64,000 nucleotides of DNA from Antarcticirhabdus aurantiaca (lineage in GTDB: Bacteria > Pseudomonadota > Alphaproteobacteria > Rhizobiales > Rhizobiaceae): NCBI RefSeq assembly GCF_009765365.1, contig NZ_VTOM01000004.1:186001-250000 (forward strand). Reading direction: 5' to 3'. Under the pieces are notes generated by a model. The model did no database searches. It saw only the letters and a list, made by a program, of their open reading frames with translations, and was not told the origin of the DNA. Both the position numbers and the translations under genes were made by a program. Shown here in pieces: positions 35,258 through 43,888 of this stretch. The stretch's first letter is position 1, and every line of letters starts with the position of its first letter.

Positions 35258-35811
35258 CAATGCTCTCCCGCATCGCCTTGGCGGCCCTGATCGCCGCAGC
35301 CGCCCCGCGGGCCGCCGTCTCGGGGCCGTCCGTCGGCACCACATTCAGCCTGACGACGCAGGAGGGCCGGCGCTTCGGCGACGCCGATCTGGCAGGCCGG
35401 CCGTATCTCGTCTTCTTTGGCTTCACCTCGTGCGCCGAAGTGTGCCCGACGACCCTCTACGAAATCTCCAGTGCCTTCGATGCCATCGGAGCGGACGCGG
35501 AGAACTTGCGCGTCGCCTTTATCACCGTGGATCCCGAGCGTGACACGCCGGAGCGGCTGAAAGCCTACCTGTCACCGTTCGGCGAACGGTTCGTCGCCTT
35601 ACACGGGACGCCCAACGAGACTGCGGCCGCCGCCCAGGCCTTCCGCGTCACCTATCGCAAGGTGCCGACGGCCAACGACGACTACACGATGGACCATACG
35701 GCGCTGGTCTTCCTGATGGACCAGCACGGGCGCTTCTTCGACAAGCTGGACTACCGGGCATCGCAGGAGGAGCAGATCTCCAAGCTGAGGGCCCTGATCG
35801 CTGCGCCGTGA
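35248..35811 (+). CDS. SCO1/SenC-family copper chaperone/thiol protein
   Basis: A 187-residue thioredoxin-fold protein. The copper-binding CAEVCP (Cys62 and Cys66) and the distal His150 (TMDHTALVF) complete the usual Cys-Cys-His copper site. The N-terminus has a hydrophobic signal/anchor. TTG at 35248 with an AGGAGG site seven bases upstream is the preferred start; ATG 35260 is an alternative. SCO proteins deliver copper to oxidases or act as thiol reductases. The gene overlaps both neighbours, tying it to the dihaem peroxidase. Confidence 0.9.
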   Translation: MSLTMLSRIALAALIAAAAPRAAVSGPSVGTTFSLTTQEGRRFGDADLAGRPYLVFFGFTSCAEVCPTTLYEISSAFDAIGADAENLRVAFITVDPERDTPERLKAYLSPFGERFVALHGTPNETAAAAQAFRVTYRKVPTANDDYTMDHTALVFLMDQHGRFFDKLDYRASQEEQISKLRALIAAP

Positions 35812-36836
35812 AGGCTGGACGCCTCGCGGCGGCTCTTCTTGCGGCCTTCTCCATAAGCCAGGCCTCCTCTCACCCGTCGATCTCGCCAGTTCGGGATCTA
35901 CGCCTGTCGTATGCAGGTACGCCGGAAACGTGGCCGCGTCCGCACCTGCGGGCGGGGGCCATCTTTGCCGAAATGGGCCTTCCCCCCGCCACCGTGCCAC
36001 CGTACGCCGAGCGCGCCGCCCTCGGTGCCGGGCTCTTTTTTGATCGGCGACTATCCGCAAGGGGCGACGTGTCCTGCGCCACCTGTCATTGGCCGGAACT
36101 GGCGTGGGCGGACGACAAGCCACTGTCTCGCGGCACGGGTGGCAAGGCCACGCGGCGCAACACGCCGAGCCTTCTTCACACCGCAAGGACTCCGCTCTTC
36201 GACTGGGATGGCAAAGGCCACCCCCTGGCCGCGCGGAGCCTCGCGCCGCTGTTCGACCCGGCGGAGATGGGTCCGCAGACGGCCACAAGGCTCGAGGATC
36301 GCGTAGGGTTGGGTACCGCGGAGATCGGCGAGTCGCTTGCGGCCTATGTCCGGACGTTGCAACGGCCGAGCCGCTTTGACCTCTTCCTCGCCGGCGACAA
36401 GTCGGCTCTCAGCGACGAGGAACTTGAGGGGCTCCACCTATTCCGCACGAAGGCTGGCTGCGCCAATTGTCATTCCGGCCAGCTTCTAACGGACGGACGG
36501 TTCCACAATCTTCGCCTTTCCTCGTTCGGCGAGGTCAGTCAGGATCTCGGGCGCTATGACGTGACGTCGGTGCCCGAGGATGCCGGCCGCTTCCGAACGC
36601 CCAGCCTGCGGCACGTTTCGATGACGGCGCCCTACATGCACAATGGGCTCCTACCCTCGCTGCGGGCCGTCGTGAACTTCTACGCCCGCGGCGGCGGCGA
36701 CGTGCGCGCCCGCAACGCGGCGGAGGCGGCGCGGCCCCTGTTTCAAGAGGCGGCGCGCCTGTCTCCCCTCGTAGAGGCGCTCACGCTCGGAGACTCCGAG
36801 CGTGAGGCTCTGGTTGCCTTTCTAAAGAGCCTATGA
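35808..36836 (+). CDS. MauG-like dihaem cytochrome c peroxidase
   Basis: A 342-residue periplasmic protein with two haem c motifs, CATCH (residues 90-94) and CANCH (218-222), a signal peptide over the first ~22 residues, and the conserved block RFRTPSLRHVSMTAPYMHNG near residue 265. This places it in the CcpA/MauG family, which reduces peroxide or carries out oxidative protein modification. GTG at 35808 overlaps the SCO stop by 4 nt. The trio of receptor, SCO protein and MauG-like protein probably acts in periplasmic redox maturation; the client is unknown. Confidence 0.92.
   Translation: MKAGRLAAALLAAFSISQASSHPSISPVRDLRLSYAGTPETWPRPHLRAGAIFAEMGLPPATVPPYAERAALGAGLFFDRRLSARGDVSCATCHWPELAWADDKPLSRGTGGKATRRNTPSLLHTARTPLFDWDGKGHPLAARSLAPLFDPAEMGPQTATRLEDRVGLGTAEIGESLAAYVRTLQRPSRFDLFLAGDKSALSDEELEGLHLFRTKAGCANCHSGQLLTDGRFHNLRLSSFGEVSQDLGRYDVTSVPEDAGRFRTPSLRHVSMTAPYMHNGLLPSLRAVVNFYARGGGDVRARNAAEAARPLFQEAARLSPLVEALTLGDSEREALVAFLKSL
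36780..36806. repeat. perfect 12-bp inverted repeat inside peroxidase 3' end
   Basis: CTCACGCTCGGA, 3-base loop GAC, then the exact complement. It lies 30 nt before the stop of the dihaem peroxidase and encodes LTLGDSERE. It could act as a terminator-like or RNA-stability hairpin, though there is no T-run. Confidence 0.6.
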
Positions 36837-36882
36837 CGAGCAGGCGATGCCCACCCCAGACGGCTTATCAGGTCCGATCCGT

Positions 36883-37142
36883 CTAGTCTTCGATCTGCCA
36901 GGACGGAAGGCTGCGCAGGTCGCTAGTGTCCTTACGCGTGAACTCGGCGGCTTCGGGTTTCGATCCCAGATGCTCGTAAGCCTGCTGCGCCAGCGGCGCC
37001 GTGCGTTCGAACGCACCCTTCATCTGTGCCCAGGTCAGGGGCGCCTCGATCGCCTTGGAAGCGACGAGGTATTTCGATACTTCGAGCACCGCTGTCGCGT
37101 CCGCTTCGGTCGGCCAGGACCAGTCGCGGCGGAACAGGACGT
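36883..37142 (-). pseudogene. ABC transporter substrate-binding protein, C-terminal fragment
   Basis: The minus strand is open from the IS boundary (37142) to a stop at 36883. It encodes about 86 residues with WPTEADATAVLEVSKYLVAS, APLTWAQMKGAFERTAPLAQ and SLPSWQIED. This is the C-terminal helical region of an NMT1/SsuA-like receptor. The rest of the gene is absent; the IS3 remnant begins at 37143. It converges on the dihaem peroxidase gene, 46 nt away. Confidence 0.65.
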
Positions 37143-37356
37143 CTGATCTACCCCATCGAAATGGTCGGCCCTGAAGTACGGCTTTTGGAGCCTGAAGGAG
37201 GACGGCCATGGCAAGACGACCCAAGCCCGAAGAGATTGTTGCAAAGCTGCGGCAGGTTGACGTTCTGGTATCGCAGGGCCGCACGGTAGCGGGCGCGGTG
37301 CGCTCGATCGGCGTGACCGAAGTGACCTATTATCGGTGGCGCAAGGAGTATGGCGG
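37143..37356 (+). mobile_element. IS3-family element remnant (left end plus OrfA start)
   Basis: The left end TGATCTACCCCATCG starts at 37143. From ATG 37208 the frame encodes RPKPEEIVAKLRQVDVLVSQ, GAVRSIGVTEVTYYRWRKEYGG, close to OrfA of the intact element at 24930 and in the same orientation. Homology ends at about 37356, where a ketopantoate-reductase-like sequence begins. OrfB and the right end are missing, so the element is dead. Confidence 0.8.
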
Positions 37357-37361
37357 CCAAG

Positions 37362-37979
37362 GTCAACCAAGGTCTGGATGCGCTCTTTGGACGCACGCGA
37401 ATCCTCGGCGGGCTCTGCCATATCGGCGTCACCCTCGATGATCTCGGTGCGATCTGACATCTGAATACGGCGCAGCAGTTCGTTCTCGGTGCCAGAATAC
37501 CGGAGCAGGCCGACGCCGTTGAGGCCTTGCATCGCATCCTCCTCCAAGGCGGATTCGAGCCGATCTTGAGCCACGACATCATGCAGGAGATAGGGGAGAA
37601 GTTCTCGTTTCTCGCCATCTATGCCGGCATGACCACGCTGATGCGGGGGCCGATCGGCGCTATTCTCATGGCAGACGAAAGGGAGGCCATCCTGCGCGAG
37701 ATACTTGCCAAGTGCGTGGCGACGGCCGCGGCCATCGGCCATGCCCCGCGCGGGGCTGCATCGAGCCGAATGGTCGCTGAGCTGACGCAGCGCGGATCGA
37801 CGGGAACCGCCTCCATGTTCCGCGACATCGCGCGCGGAGGGCAGACCGAACATGATCACATCATCGGGGACATGCTGGCGCGCGCACGATCGCTGGGCGT
37901 CTCGGCTCCGCTGCTTCGGATCAGCCTCGCTCACATGCAGACCTATGAGGCGATACGAGCGGGGATCGTGACGCCATGA
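37362..37979 (+). pseudogene. ketopantoate reductase family (PanE/ApbA-like), 5'-truncated with internal stop
   Basis: One frame reads RILGGLCHIGVTLDDLGAI, a TGA stop at 37455-37457, then HLNTAQQFVLGARIPEQADA and LSHDIMQEIGEKFSFLAIYAG, SMFRDIARGGQTEHDHIIGD to the stop at 37979. This is the C-terminal half of a PanE/ApbA-type dehydrogenase. The NADPH-binding N-terminal domain has been removed at the IS3 junction. The part after the stop (about 170 residues) could still be translated but lacks the cofactor domain. Confidence 0.75.
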
Positions 37980-38107
37980 CCATCCGTTCATCGAGCGCGT
38001 GGCTGAACGGGCTGACGGGAATGCTGATCTTCAGCGGCTCGCTTCCGGTCACGCGAATCGCACTTGGCGGGATCGAACCCCTGTTCATCACCTACTGCCG
38101 CGCGCCA
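37976..38107 (+). pseudogene. EamA/DMT-family transporter, N-terminal fragment
   Basis: ATG 37976 overlaps the preceding stop (ATGA). The first ~44 residues, SAWLNGLTGMLIFSGSLPVT and PLFITYCRA, match the first helix and start of the second of EamA-type exporters. Similarity then stops and the frame becomes hydrophilic, so only a fragment is left. It forms an eroded operon with the PanE-like pseudogene. The following 38108-38243 shows no recognisable coding sequence. Confidence 0.55.
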
Positions 38108-38243
38108 GCAACGCTTCTGCGTCGATGGTCGCGCGAGTGCTTCTTCACGATCGAGCAACAGTCCCTGTCCGGTTCGCGATGGAGCGCGGCTGTCGTCTTC
38201 GCATTGCAGCAAGACAGACAGACGGCAACGAGGATCCATCGCA

Positions 38244-38675
38244 ATGACCGGCAATCAAAGCCTGCTGACCGAGCGCAGCATCGATGCGCAGACCGCGACG
38301 CGGCTGATCGAGGTCGCCGAGGATGGCGCCCGCGAGATCGGCGCCCGCGTGTCCATCGCCGTCGTCGACCATGGCGGTCATCTCGTCGCCTTCCGCCGCA
38401 TGGACGGAGCCTATCCCGGCAGCATCGAGGCGAGCATCGGCAAGGCGAGGAGTTGCGCCGGCTTCCGCACGCCCCTGGCGCAGTTCGGCAAGATGGCCGA
38501 GCACCAGTCCTGGCTCGGCAACCTGCCCGGGCTGATCCCGCTCGGCGGCGCCGTTCCGCTCTGGACCGGCGAGCCGAACGAGAGCGACTTCGTGGGCGCC
38601 GTCTCGGTGAGCGGACATACGGAAGACACCGAGCAGCAGCTCGCCGAACGCGCCGCGCAAGCCTTCCGGGTTTGA
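38244..38675 (+). CDS. GlcG/HbpS-family (DUF336) protein
   Basis: A 143-residue single-domain protein. [40 protein letters not shown] and the C-terminal [20 protein letters not shown] are hallmarks of the GlcG/HbpS fold. Members bind haem or small molecules, or accompany glycolate and aromatic degradation. ATG 38244 has a GAGGATCC-type site upstream. It precedes an SDR gene by 175 nt and may be co-transcribed with the SDR and glyoxalase-fold genes. Confidence 0.9.
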   Translation: MTGNQSLLTERSIDAQTATRLIEVAEDGAREIGARVSIAVVDHGGHLVAFRRMDGAYPGSIEASIGKARSCAGFRTPLAQFGKMAEHQSWLGNLPGLIPLGGAVPLWTGEPNESDFVGAVSVSGHTEDTEQQLAERAAQAFRV

Positions 38676-38850
38676 CCCGAGGGCCCGTGACGGCCCCGAC
38701 CATCAGCAGCGCATCGCCAGGATCGCTGAGTTCCCGGTTTCGGTCCTTGCAGCCAACGGCTGGATCGATCTCGCCGACGGCGATCCACGCTCCCTGTACC
38801 GCTGCTCCGCCGCCGTGCAGGACCATTCTTCAGAACGAGAGCCTTCCTTC

Positions 38851-39753
38851 ATGACACGCCTCACCCAACACAGCCTCGTCGATCCGCTAACGCGCTATCC
38901 GCGCCCGGACTTTCCGCGCCAGCGCGAACAGCCGGCCCCCGGCCTGACGGGGCCGATGGATCCGCGCCCGGACCACGGCGAGGACACCTATGTCGGCGCC
39001 GGGCGGCTCGCGGGGCGGCGCGCCCTGATCACCGGTGCGGATTCCGGCATCGGCCGTGCCACCGCCATCGCCTTCGCGCGGGAGGGAGCCGACATCGTCC
39101 TCTCCTATCTCCCCGCCGAGGAGGAGGATGCGGCAGAGGTCGCGCGGCTGGTCGAGGCGGCGGGGCGCCGAGCCGTCCTCGCGCCCGGAGACATTTCCGA
39201 CGAGGCCTTCGCGACCTCGCTCGTCCAGACGGCGCTGCGGGAGCTCGGCGGGCTCGACACGGTGGCGCTGATCGCGGGCCGGCAGGTGAACGTCGACGAC
39301 ATCGCCGATCTCGCGACGGAGGACTTCGAGGCGACCTTCCGGGTCAACGTCACGGCCATGTTCTGGATCTGCAAGGCGGCGGTGGCGGTGCTGCCGAAGG
39401 GCGGCTCCATCATCACCACCGGCTCCATCCAGGGCTACCAGCCCTCGCCCGGCCTTCTCGACTACGCATCCACCAAGGCGGCGATCATCAACTTCTCGCG
39501 CGGCCTCGCCAAGCAGGTCGCCTCAAAGGGCGTCCGGGTGAACGTCGTCTGCCCGGGCCCGGTCTGGACGCCCCTCCAGCCCTCCGGCGGCACGCCCATC
39601 GACGAACTGTCGAGCTTCGGCGCGTCCGTGCCGATCGGGCGTCCGGGCCAACCGGCGGAGGTGGCGCCCGCCTACGTCTACTTCGCTTCCGGCGAGTCGA
39701 GCTACGTCACCGGCGAGACGCTCGGCGTCACCGGCGGCAACCACCTGGCATGA
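38851..39753 (+). CDS. SDR family oxidoreductase (YghA-like)
   Basis: A 300-residue classical SDR with a long N-terminal extension ([20 protein letters not shown]) as in E. coli YghA. The cofactor motif [10 protein letters not shown] lies near residue 62. The catalytic residues appear as [21 protein letters not shown] (Ser, Tyr, Lys), and the C-terminus reads [16 protein letters not shown] is replaced by ALIAGRQ, which is usual in this subgroup. Its stop lies just before the glyoxalase-fold gene. The substrate is probably an aldehyde or ketone. Confidence 0.93.
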   Translation: MTRLTQHSLVDPLTRYPRPDFPRQREQPAPGLTGPMDPRPDHGEDTYVGAGRLAGRRALITGADSGIGRATAIAFAREGADIVLSYLPAEEEDAAEVARLVEAAGRRAVLAPGDISDEAFATSLVQTALRELGGLDTVALIAGRQVNVDDIADLATEDFEATFRVNVTAMFWICKAAVAVLPKGGSIITTGSIQGYQPSPGLLDYASTKAAIINFSRGLAKQVASKGVRVNVVCPGPVWTPLQPSGGTPIDELSSFGASVPIGRPGQPAEVAPAYVYFASGESSYVTGETLGVTGGNHLA

Positions 39754-39767
39754 AGGAGAAGCGTATC

Positions 39768-40298
39768 ATGAGCTTCGCACGCGGCATCGAGCATGTCGGC
39801 ATGACCGTGCCGACGATCGAGGAGGGCGAGGCCTTCTTCGCCAAGGCCTTCGGCGCAGAGGTTCTCTACCGCGTTCTGCCGAAGTCGCGGCCTGCCCAGA
39901 CGGGCGAGGATATCGGCCCCGTCAACGGCCTCGAACCGGGCAACGCGCAGCGCGCCATCTCCATGCTGCGCATCGGCACGGGCGCCAATCTCGAACTGTT
40001 CGAGGTCGATCATCCGAAGGGCAAGCCGGCCGGCATCTCGACGCTCGGGCCCACACACTTCTCCATCTATGTCGACGACATCGCGGCCGCGGGCCAAGCG
40101 GTGGTGGCGGCCGGCGGCAGCATGCTCGACGGTCCGCAGGACTGCTTTCAGGAGGAGAGCGGCCCCGGCAATCAGCTCTGGTTCTGCCGCACGCCCTGGG
40201 GCAGCCTGATCGAACTCATTCACCTGCCGTCGCCGATGACGTACGTTTCGGGCGCGACGAAGGAACGCTTCATCCCCGAACCGGAGAGCGGCTCGTGA
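39768..40298 (+). CDS. VOC (glyoxalase/bleomycin-resistance fold) protein
   Basis: A 176-residue VOC-fold protein with GIEHVGMTVPTIEEGEAFFA at the start, ANLELFEVDHPKG in the middle and LGPTHFSIYVDDIAAAGQAV then WGSLIELIHLPSP at the end. His14/Glu ligands typical of metal VOC enzymes (EHVG, LELFEV, THFSIYV, LIELI) seem present. ATG 39768 follows an AAGGAGAAG site. It overlaps no gene but lies 14 nt after the SDR stop, so the two probably act on the same compound. Confidence 0.9.
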   Translation: MSFARGIEHVGMTVPTIEEGEAFFAKAFGAEVLYRVLPKSRPAQTGEDIGPVNGLEPGNAQRAISMLRIGTGANLELFEVDHPKGKPAGISTLGPTHFSIYVDDIAAAGQAVVAAGGSMLDGPQDCFQEESGPGNQLWFCRTPWGSLIELIHLPSPMTYVSGATKERFIPEPESGS

Positions 40299-40335
40299 GA
40301 TCCTTCGCCTTCGAAGCTGCTGCGCGGTTTGCGCC

Positions 40336-41475
40336 ATGACCCGCCGCGAAGCGATGCTGGGCCTCGGCGCCGCAGTCTCAGCCGCCGCGATCGGCCGCCC
40401 TTTCGGCGCGATGGCGCAGGAAGCGAGCCTCGAAATCGTCGCGAGATCGCCTGTCCTGACCAACGGAGCGGCTGCCCTCGGCGACGGGACGATCATCCTG
40501 AACGCTCCGCGCATGCCCGGCCATGGACGGACGCCCTCGCTTCTGCGGGTCGGCGTGGACGGCAGCGTCGCACCGTTCCCCGGCAACGCATGGAATGCGT
40601 GGACACCCGGCGGCGACGGCCGCGATGCATTGGTCTGCGTCAACGCATGCCGCGTCGCCGGGGACGACTCGCTCTGGCTGATCGACCAGGGAACGAACGG
40701 CGACGGCGAGCCGCCTGCCGGCGCCCAGAAGATCGTCCGATTCGCTCCGGACGGCGGGGAACCGATCGAGGTCCTGCGCTTCGACGCCGGTCTCCTGCCG
40801 CCGGGCGCGCGAATGAACGATCTCCGCCTGCACGGCGACGTCGTCTACGTCACGGACTCCGGTCTCGGCGGCATCCTCGTCCACGATCGATCGAGCGGGC
40901 GCACGGTGCGGCGGCTGTCCGGCCATCCCCTGCTGAAGGAAACGGCGGGCCGTCCCCAGAAAGGCTTCGGCGGCAGGCTCCTGGTCGACGAGGCCGGCGA
41001 AACGTCGGCCGTTCACAGCGACCTGATCGAGGTCAGCCCGGACGGCGCCTGGCTCTACTTCGCGGCCCCGTCCGGTCCGATGCGGCGGATCGCGACCTCG
41101 GCCCTGAACGATCCGGGTCTCACTGATGCCGATCTCGCCGATCGGATCGAGACCGCCTTCGAGATGCCGACGGTTCATGGAACGGCGATGGACGATCTCG
41201 GCAACGTCTACCTTGCGGATATCGAGCGCCGGCGGGTCGTCGTGCGCTCGAGTTCCGGTCGGGAAGCGGTTCTGGTCGCGGACGAACGGCTCGTTTCTCC
41301 CGATGCGATGTTCATCACTTCCGACCGCCGCCTGCTCATCCCCGCACCGCAACTCGAACTCTTGGCGCCCATGAACGGCGGAAAGGACGCCACCACTCCG
41401 CCCTTCGAGACCTTCGCCATTGCCCTGCCCGAAAGGCTCGGCGATCTGCCGCTCGGTTCCGCCTTGCGCTTCTGA
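40336..41475 (+). CDS. MRJP/yellow-family secreted protein
   Basis: A 379-residue protein with a signal peptide starting TRREAMLGLGAAVSAAA, possibly a weak Tat signal. The body matches bacterial major-royal-jelly-protein/yellow beta-propellers: WTPGGDGRDALVCVNACRVA, LWLIDQGT, VYVTDSGLGGILVHDRSSG and TVHGTAMDDLGNVYLADIER. The yellow family includes dopachrome-conversion enzymes, but bacterial members have no settled function. The last 41 codons are duplicated, with about 80% identity, at 43766-43888. Confidence 0.85.
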   Translation: MTRREAMLGLGAAVSAAAIGRPFGAMAQEASLEIVARSPVLTNGAAALGDGTIILNAPRMPGHGRTPSLLRVGVDGSVAPFPGNAWNAWTPGGDGRDALVCVNACRVAGDDSLWLIDQGTNGDGEPPAGAQKIVRFAPDGGEPIEVLRFDAGLLPPGARMNDLRLHGDVVYVTDSGLGGILVHDRSSGRTVRRLSGHPLLKETAGRPQKGFGGRLLVDEAGETSAVHSDLIEVSPDGAWLYFAAPSGPMRRIATSALNDPGLTDADLADRIETAFEMPTVHGTAMDDLGNVYLADIERRRVVVRSSSGREAVLVADERLVSPDAMFITSDRRLLIPAPQLELLAPMNGGKDATTPPFETFAIALPERLGDLPLGSALRF

Positions 41476-42055
41476 ACCTCCTGTTTGCTCGACGCAGCCT
41501 GTTTCGGCACTCCTGAAACGGGCGGCGCGAAGCGAGACGTGACGCTTGCTATTCGCCGGGGAAGCCGGATCGTGTCCGGCAGAGCCGGGTACTTTTTCGC
41601 TCGTATCCCTTGTCGAAAGGTTAGACGCCTCCAAGCTATGGCGGCGTGCAACCGGCAGGACGCACGAAGCCCACACCCGCCCTGGATCGCCCGCATCGAT
41701 CCTTTCCGTGATCGCCCGCCCTTCCCGGGCGGATGCGCGGGGCGTTGATCTGAAACACTCAAGAAGGATTGGCTCCGTGAGCACACCAAGCCATCCTGGG
41801 CCCGCCAACCGCCTGCGCTGATCGGTGCAGACCCGGTTGCCGGGTCCTGACCCTCGACGAGCTCCGACCATCAACGCTTCGACGCAGTCGACCTGCGCGG
41901 CGCGATCGTCGGTCTTTGATACGCCCATCCTCACGCCCTCGCGTCGGCGCCACCTCGTCTCACCGTTCGTACCGCCCCGACCCGGACTATCCGGGCTCTC
42001 GGCCGTGCGAGGAGGGCGTCGCCGCAGGCATGCGCAAACATCGACAGGCCTGCTT
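41476..42055. other. intergenic region upstream of MFS gene
   Basis: About 580 nt without a convincing gene on either strand. The first ~60 nt are similar to the sequence after the duplicated MRJP tail at 43889-43945, so the duplication extends past the stop codon. The remainder presumably carries the promoter of the MFS gene. TTGTCG followed 17 nt later by AAGCTA near 41610-41640 is a weak promoter candidate. Confidence 0.45.
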
Positions 42056-43279
42056 ATGTCCGACATCCACGTTCCCGCCGGAACGATGGCGTTCATTCCG
42101 AACGCCGAACGTTCCCGTATCAGTGTTTCCCTGGTCCTCCTCGCCCTTGCCCTCGGTGCCTTCGCCTTCGGGACGGCCGAGTTCACGGCCATGAGCCTCC
42201 TGCCGGAGATCGCGGCCGATTTCCGCCTCGCGGAACCCGTCGCCGCCAGCGTCGTGAGCGCCTACGCGCTGGGTGTCGTCATCGGGGCGCCCCTGATCGC
42301 CGTTTCCCTGTCGCGCACGTCGCGTCGGCGGCTCCTGATCGGCTGCATGGGGCTCTTCGCGATCGGCAACGCGCTGAGCACGGTGGCCCCGTCCTTCGAG
42401 GCGCTGCTCGTTTTCCGCTTCGTGAGCGGCCTACCGCACGGCGCCTATCTCGGCGTCGCGGCTCTCATGGCCGCTTCGCTGATCGAGCGCCGCAGGCGTG
42501 CGAGCGCGGTCGCGCGGGTCATGCTCGGTCTGACGCTGTCCATGATCCTCGGCGTCTTTGCCGTCACCGCTCTCGGTCAGGCTCTCGGCTGGCGATGGGC
42601 GTTCGCGCTGCCCGGATCGCTGGCGATGATCGTCATGGCCTTATGCGTCTGGCAGCTTCCGCGCGACGTTCCCGACCTCGGCGCGAGCGCCCTGTCCGAG
42701 TTGAAGGGGTTGGGCAACCGGCAGATCTGGCTGACGCTGCTGACGGGGGCGATCGGCTTTGCCGGCTTCTTCGCCGTCTATGCCTATACGGCCTCGACCC
42801 TTATCGGCGTCACGGGGCTGGAACGTCATTGGGTTCCCTTCATGATCGCCCTCTACGGCATCGGCATGACGGGAGGAACCGTCGCGGCCGGATGGTGTGC
42901 CGACCGCGCGCTGATGTCGACTCCAGCGATCTTCCTGTGCGCCAGCGCGCTCGCCCTCGTCGCGTTCGCCCTGACGGCAGAAAGCGCGTGGGGCATCGGG
43001 CTCGCCATGCTTGCGGTCAGCTTCTTCAGCGCCACCGGCGGCGTCCTGCAGACGCGGCTGATGGACGTGGCGGGTCGCGCGCAAACCACGGCGGCGGTGC
43101 TCAATCACAGCGCCTTCAACATGGCGAATGCGATCGGGCCCTGGCTCGGCGGGATTCCCATCGCTCTCGGCTATGGCTTCCCCTCCGCGGGCCTCGTCGG
43201 TGCGGTTCTTTCCCTCGGGGGTTTGGCGATCTGGCTTGTCGCCTGCAGGGACGACCGCCGGACGAACCCGACCACCTAA
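42056..43279 (+). CDS. MFS transporter (AraJ/YdhP-like DHA1 efflux type)
   Basis: A 407-residue major facilitator with 12 predicted helices. FGTAEFTAMSLLPEIAADF after helix 1 and the loop 2-3 motif SLSRTSRRRLLIG match the DHA1 AraJ/YdhP group of sugar or drug exporters. LPHGAYLGVAALMAA in helix 4/5 is also typical. ATG 42056 is the chosen start; a second in-frame ATG at 42086 is possible. It is followed after 82 nt, with a hairpin between, by a SemiSWEET gene. Confidence 0.9.
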   Translation: MSDIHVPAGTMAFIPNAERSRISVSLVLLALALGAFAFGTAEFTAMSLLPEIAADFRLAEPVAASVVSAYALGVVIGAPLIAVSLSRTSRRRLLIGCMGLFAIGNALSTVAPSFEALLVFRFVSGLPHGAYLGVAALMAASLIERRRRASAVARVMLGLTLSMILGVFAVTALGQALGWRWAFALPGSLAMIVMALCVWQLPRDVPDLGASALSELKGLGNRQIWLTLLTGAIGFAGFFAVYAYTASTLIGVTGLERHWVPFMIALYGIGMTGGTVAAGWCADRALMSTPAIFLCASALALVAFALTAESAWGIGLAMLAVSFFSATGGVLQTRLMDVAGRAQTTAAVLNHSAFNMANAIGPWLGGIPIALGYGFPSAGLVGAVLSLGGLAIWLVACRDDRRTNPTT

Positions 43280-43309
43280 CCTTTCCCGTCGTCGTTGCCC
43301 CGCCCTTGT

Positions 43310-43339
43310 GCACCCCCGACCGAAGTCCGTCGGGGGTGC
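43310..43339 (+). terminator. hairpin between MFS and SemiSWEET genes
   Basis: A perfect 11-bp stem GCACCCCCGAC (43310-43320) with an 8-base loop and its complement at 43329-43339. It lies 30 nt after the MFS stop and 22 nt before the SemiSWEET start. No T-run follows, so it may be a weak terminator or a leader hairpin controlling SemiSWEET translation. Confidence 0.5.
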
Positions 43340-43361
43340 CCGACAGAGAAGGAAGTCCCAC

Positions 43362-43676
43362 ATGAGTTCTCCGACCCGCCGTTCCCCGCCGGATGCATCG
43401 AGCGCCAAGACGACCGGCCCGATCCGAACATCCGTTTTCGTGCGTTGGCTCGGTTGGGCCGCGACGCTGACGGCGATGACCATGTTCCTGTCCTATATCG
43501 ACCAGATCAGGCTCAACCTCGCGGGCCAGCCTGGTTCGATCGTCATGCCGCTGGCGACCGTCCTGAATTGCGGCCTGTGGTCCATCTACGGCGCTTTACG
43601 CCGTGATTGGCCGGTCGCGATCGGCAACTGCCCGGGCGTGGCGCTGGGGGCGATCACCTTCGTCACAGCCCTGTAA
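43362..43676 (+). CDS. SemiSWEET/PQ-loop family sugar transporter
   Basis: A 104-residue protein with three predicted helices, the size of a bacterial SemiSWEET with a 25-residue polar leader. TMFLSYIDQIRLNLAGQPGS, then ATVLNCGLWSIYGALRRDWP and IGNCPGVALG match the family pattern (PQ-type helix 1, conserved Asn and Trp in helix 2-3). SemiSWEETs dimerise to let sugars equilibrate across the membrane. ATG 43362 is preceded by AAGGAAG. The gene lies between two copies of the MRJP tail and may form a unit with the MFS gene. Confidence 0.8.
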   Translation: MSSPTRRSPPDASSAKTTGPIRTSVFVRWLGWAATLTAMTMFLSYIDQIRLNLAGQPGSIVMPLATVLNCGLWSIYGALRRDWPVAIGNCPGVALGAITFVTAL

Positions 43677-43765
43677 CGATCCTCTTTGATCCCGAGACAG
43701 AAGAGGATGAGCCTTCGACGCCTGAGACTTCCGGTGCGGCCCGATGCCCCTGGAGGTCTCGGCCG

Positions 43766-43888
43766 CTCGAACTCCTGGCCCCCGTGAAGGGCGGAAGGGA
43801 TGCCACTTCGCCGCCTTCCGAGACCGTCGCCATGGCCTTGCCCGAGCGGCTCGGCGATCTGCCTCTCGGTCCCGCCCTGCGCTTCTGA
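43766..43888 (+). pseudogene. duplicated 3' end of MRJP/yellow-like gene
   Basis: The plus strand encodes LELLAPVKGGRDATSPPSE and ALPERLGDLPLGPALRF followed by a stop at 43886-43888. It aligns without gaps to the last 41 codons of the complete gene ending at 41475, at about 80% nucleotide identity. No other part of the gene is present. The fragment may be the leftover of a tandem paralogue into which the MFS-SemiSWEET segment came, or a recombination scar. Confidence 0.8.

Noticed and set aside
24872-37356. A composite transposon bounded by the two IS3 copies
   Set aside because: The right copy lacks its right end and OrfB, and there is no flanking duplication; only recombination between copies is plausible.
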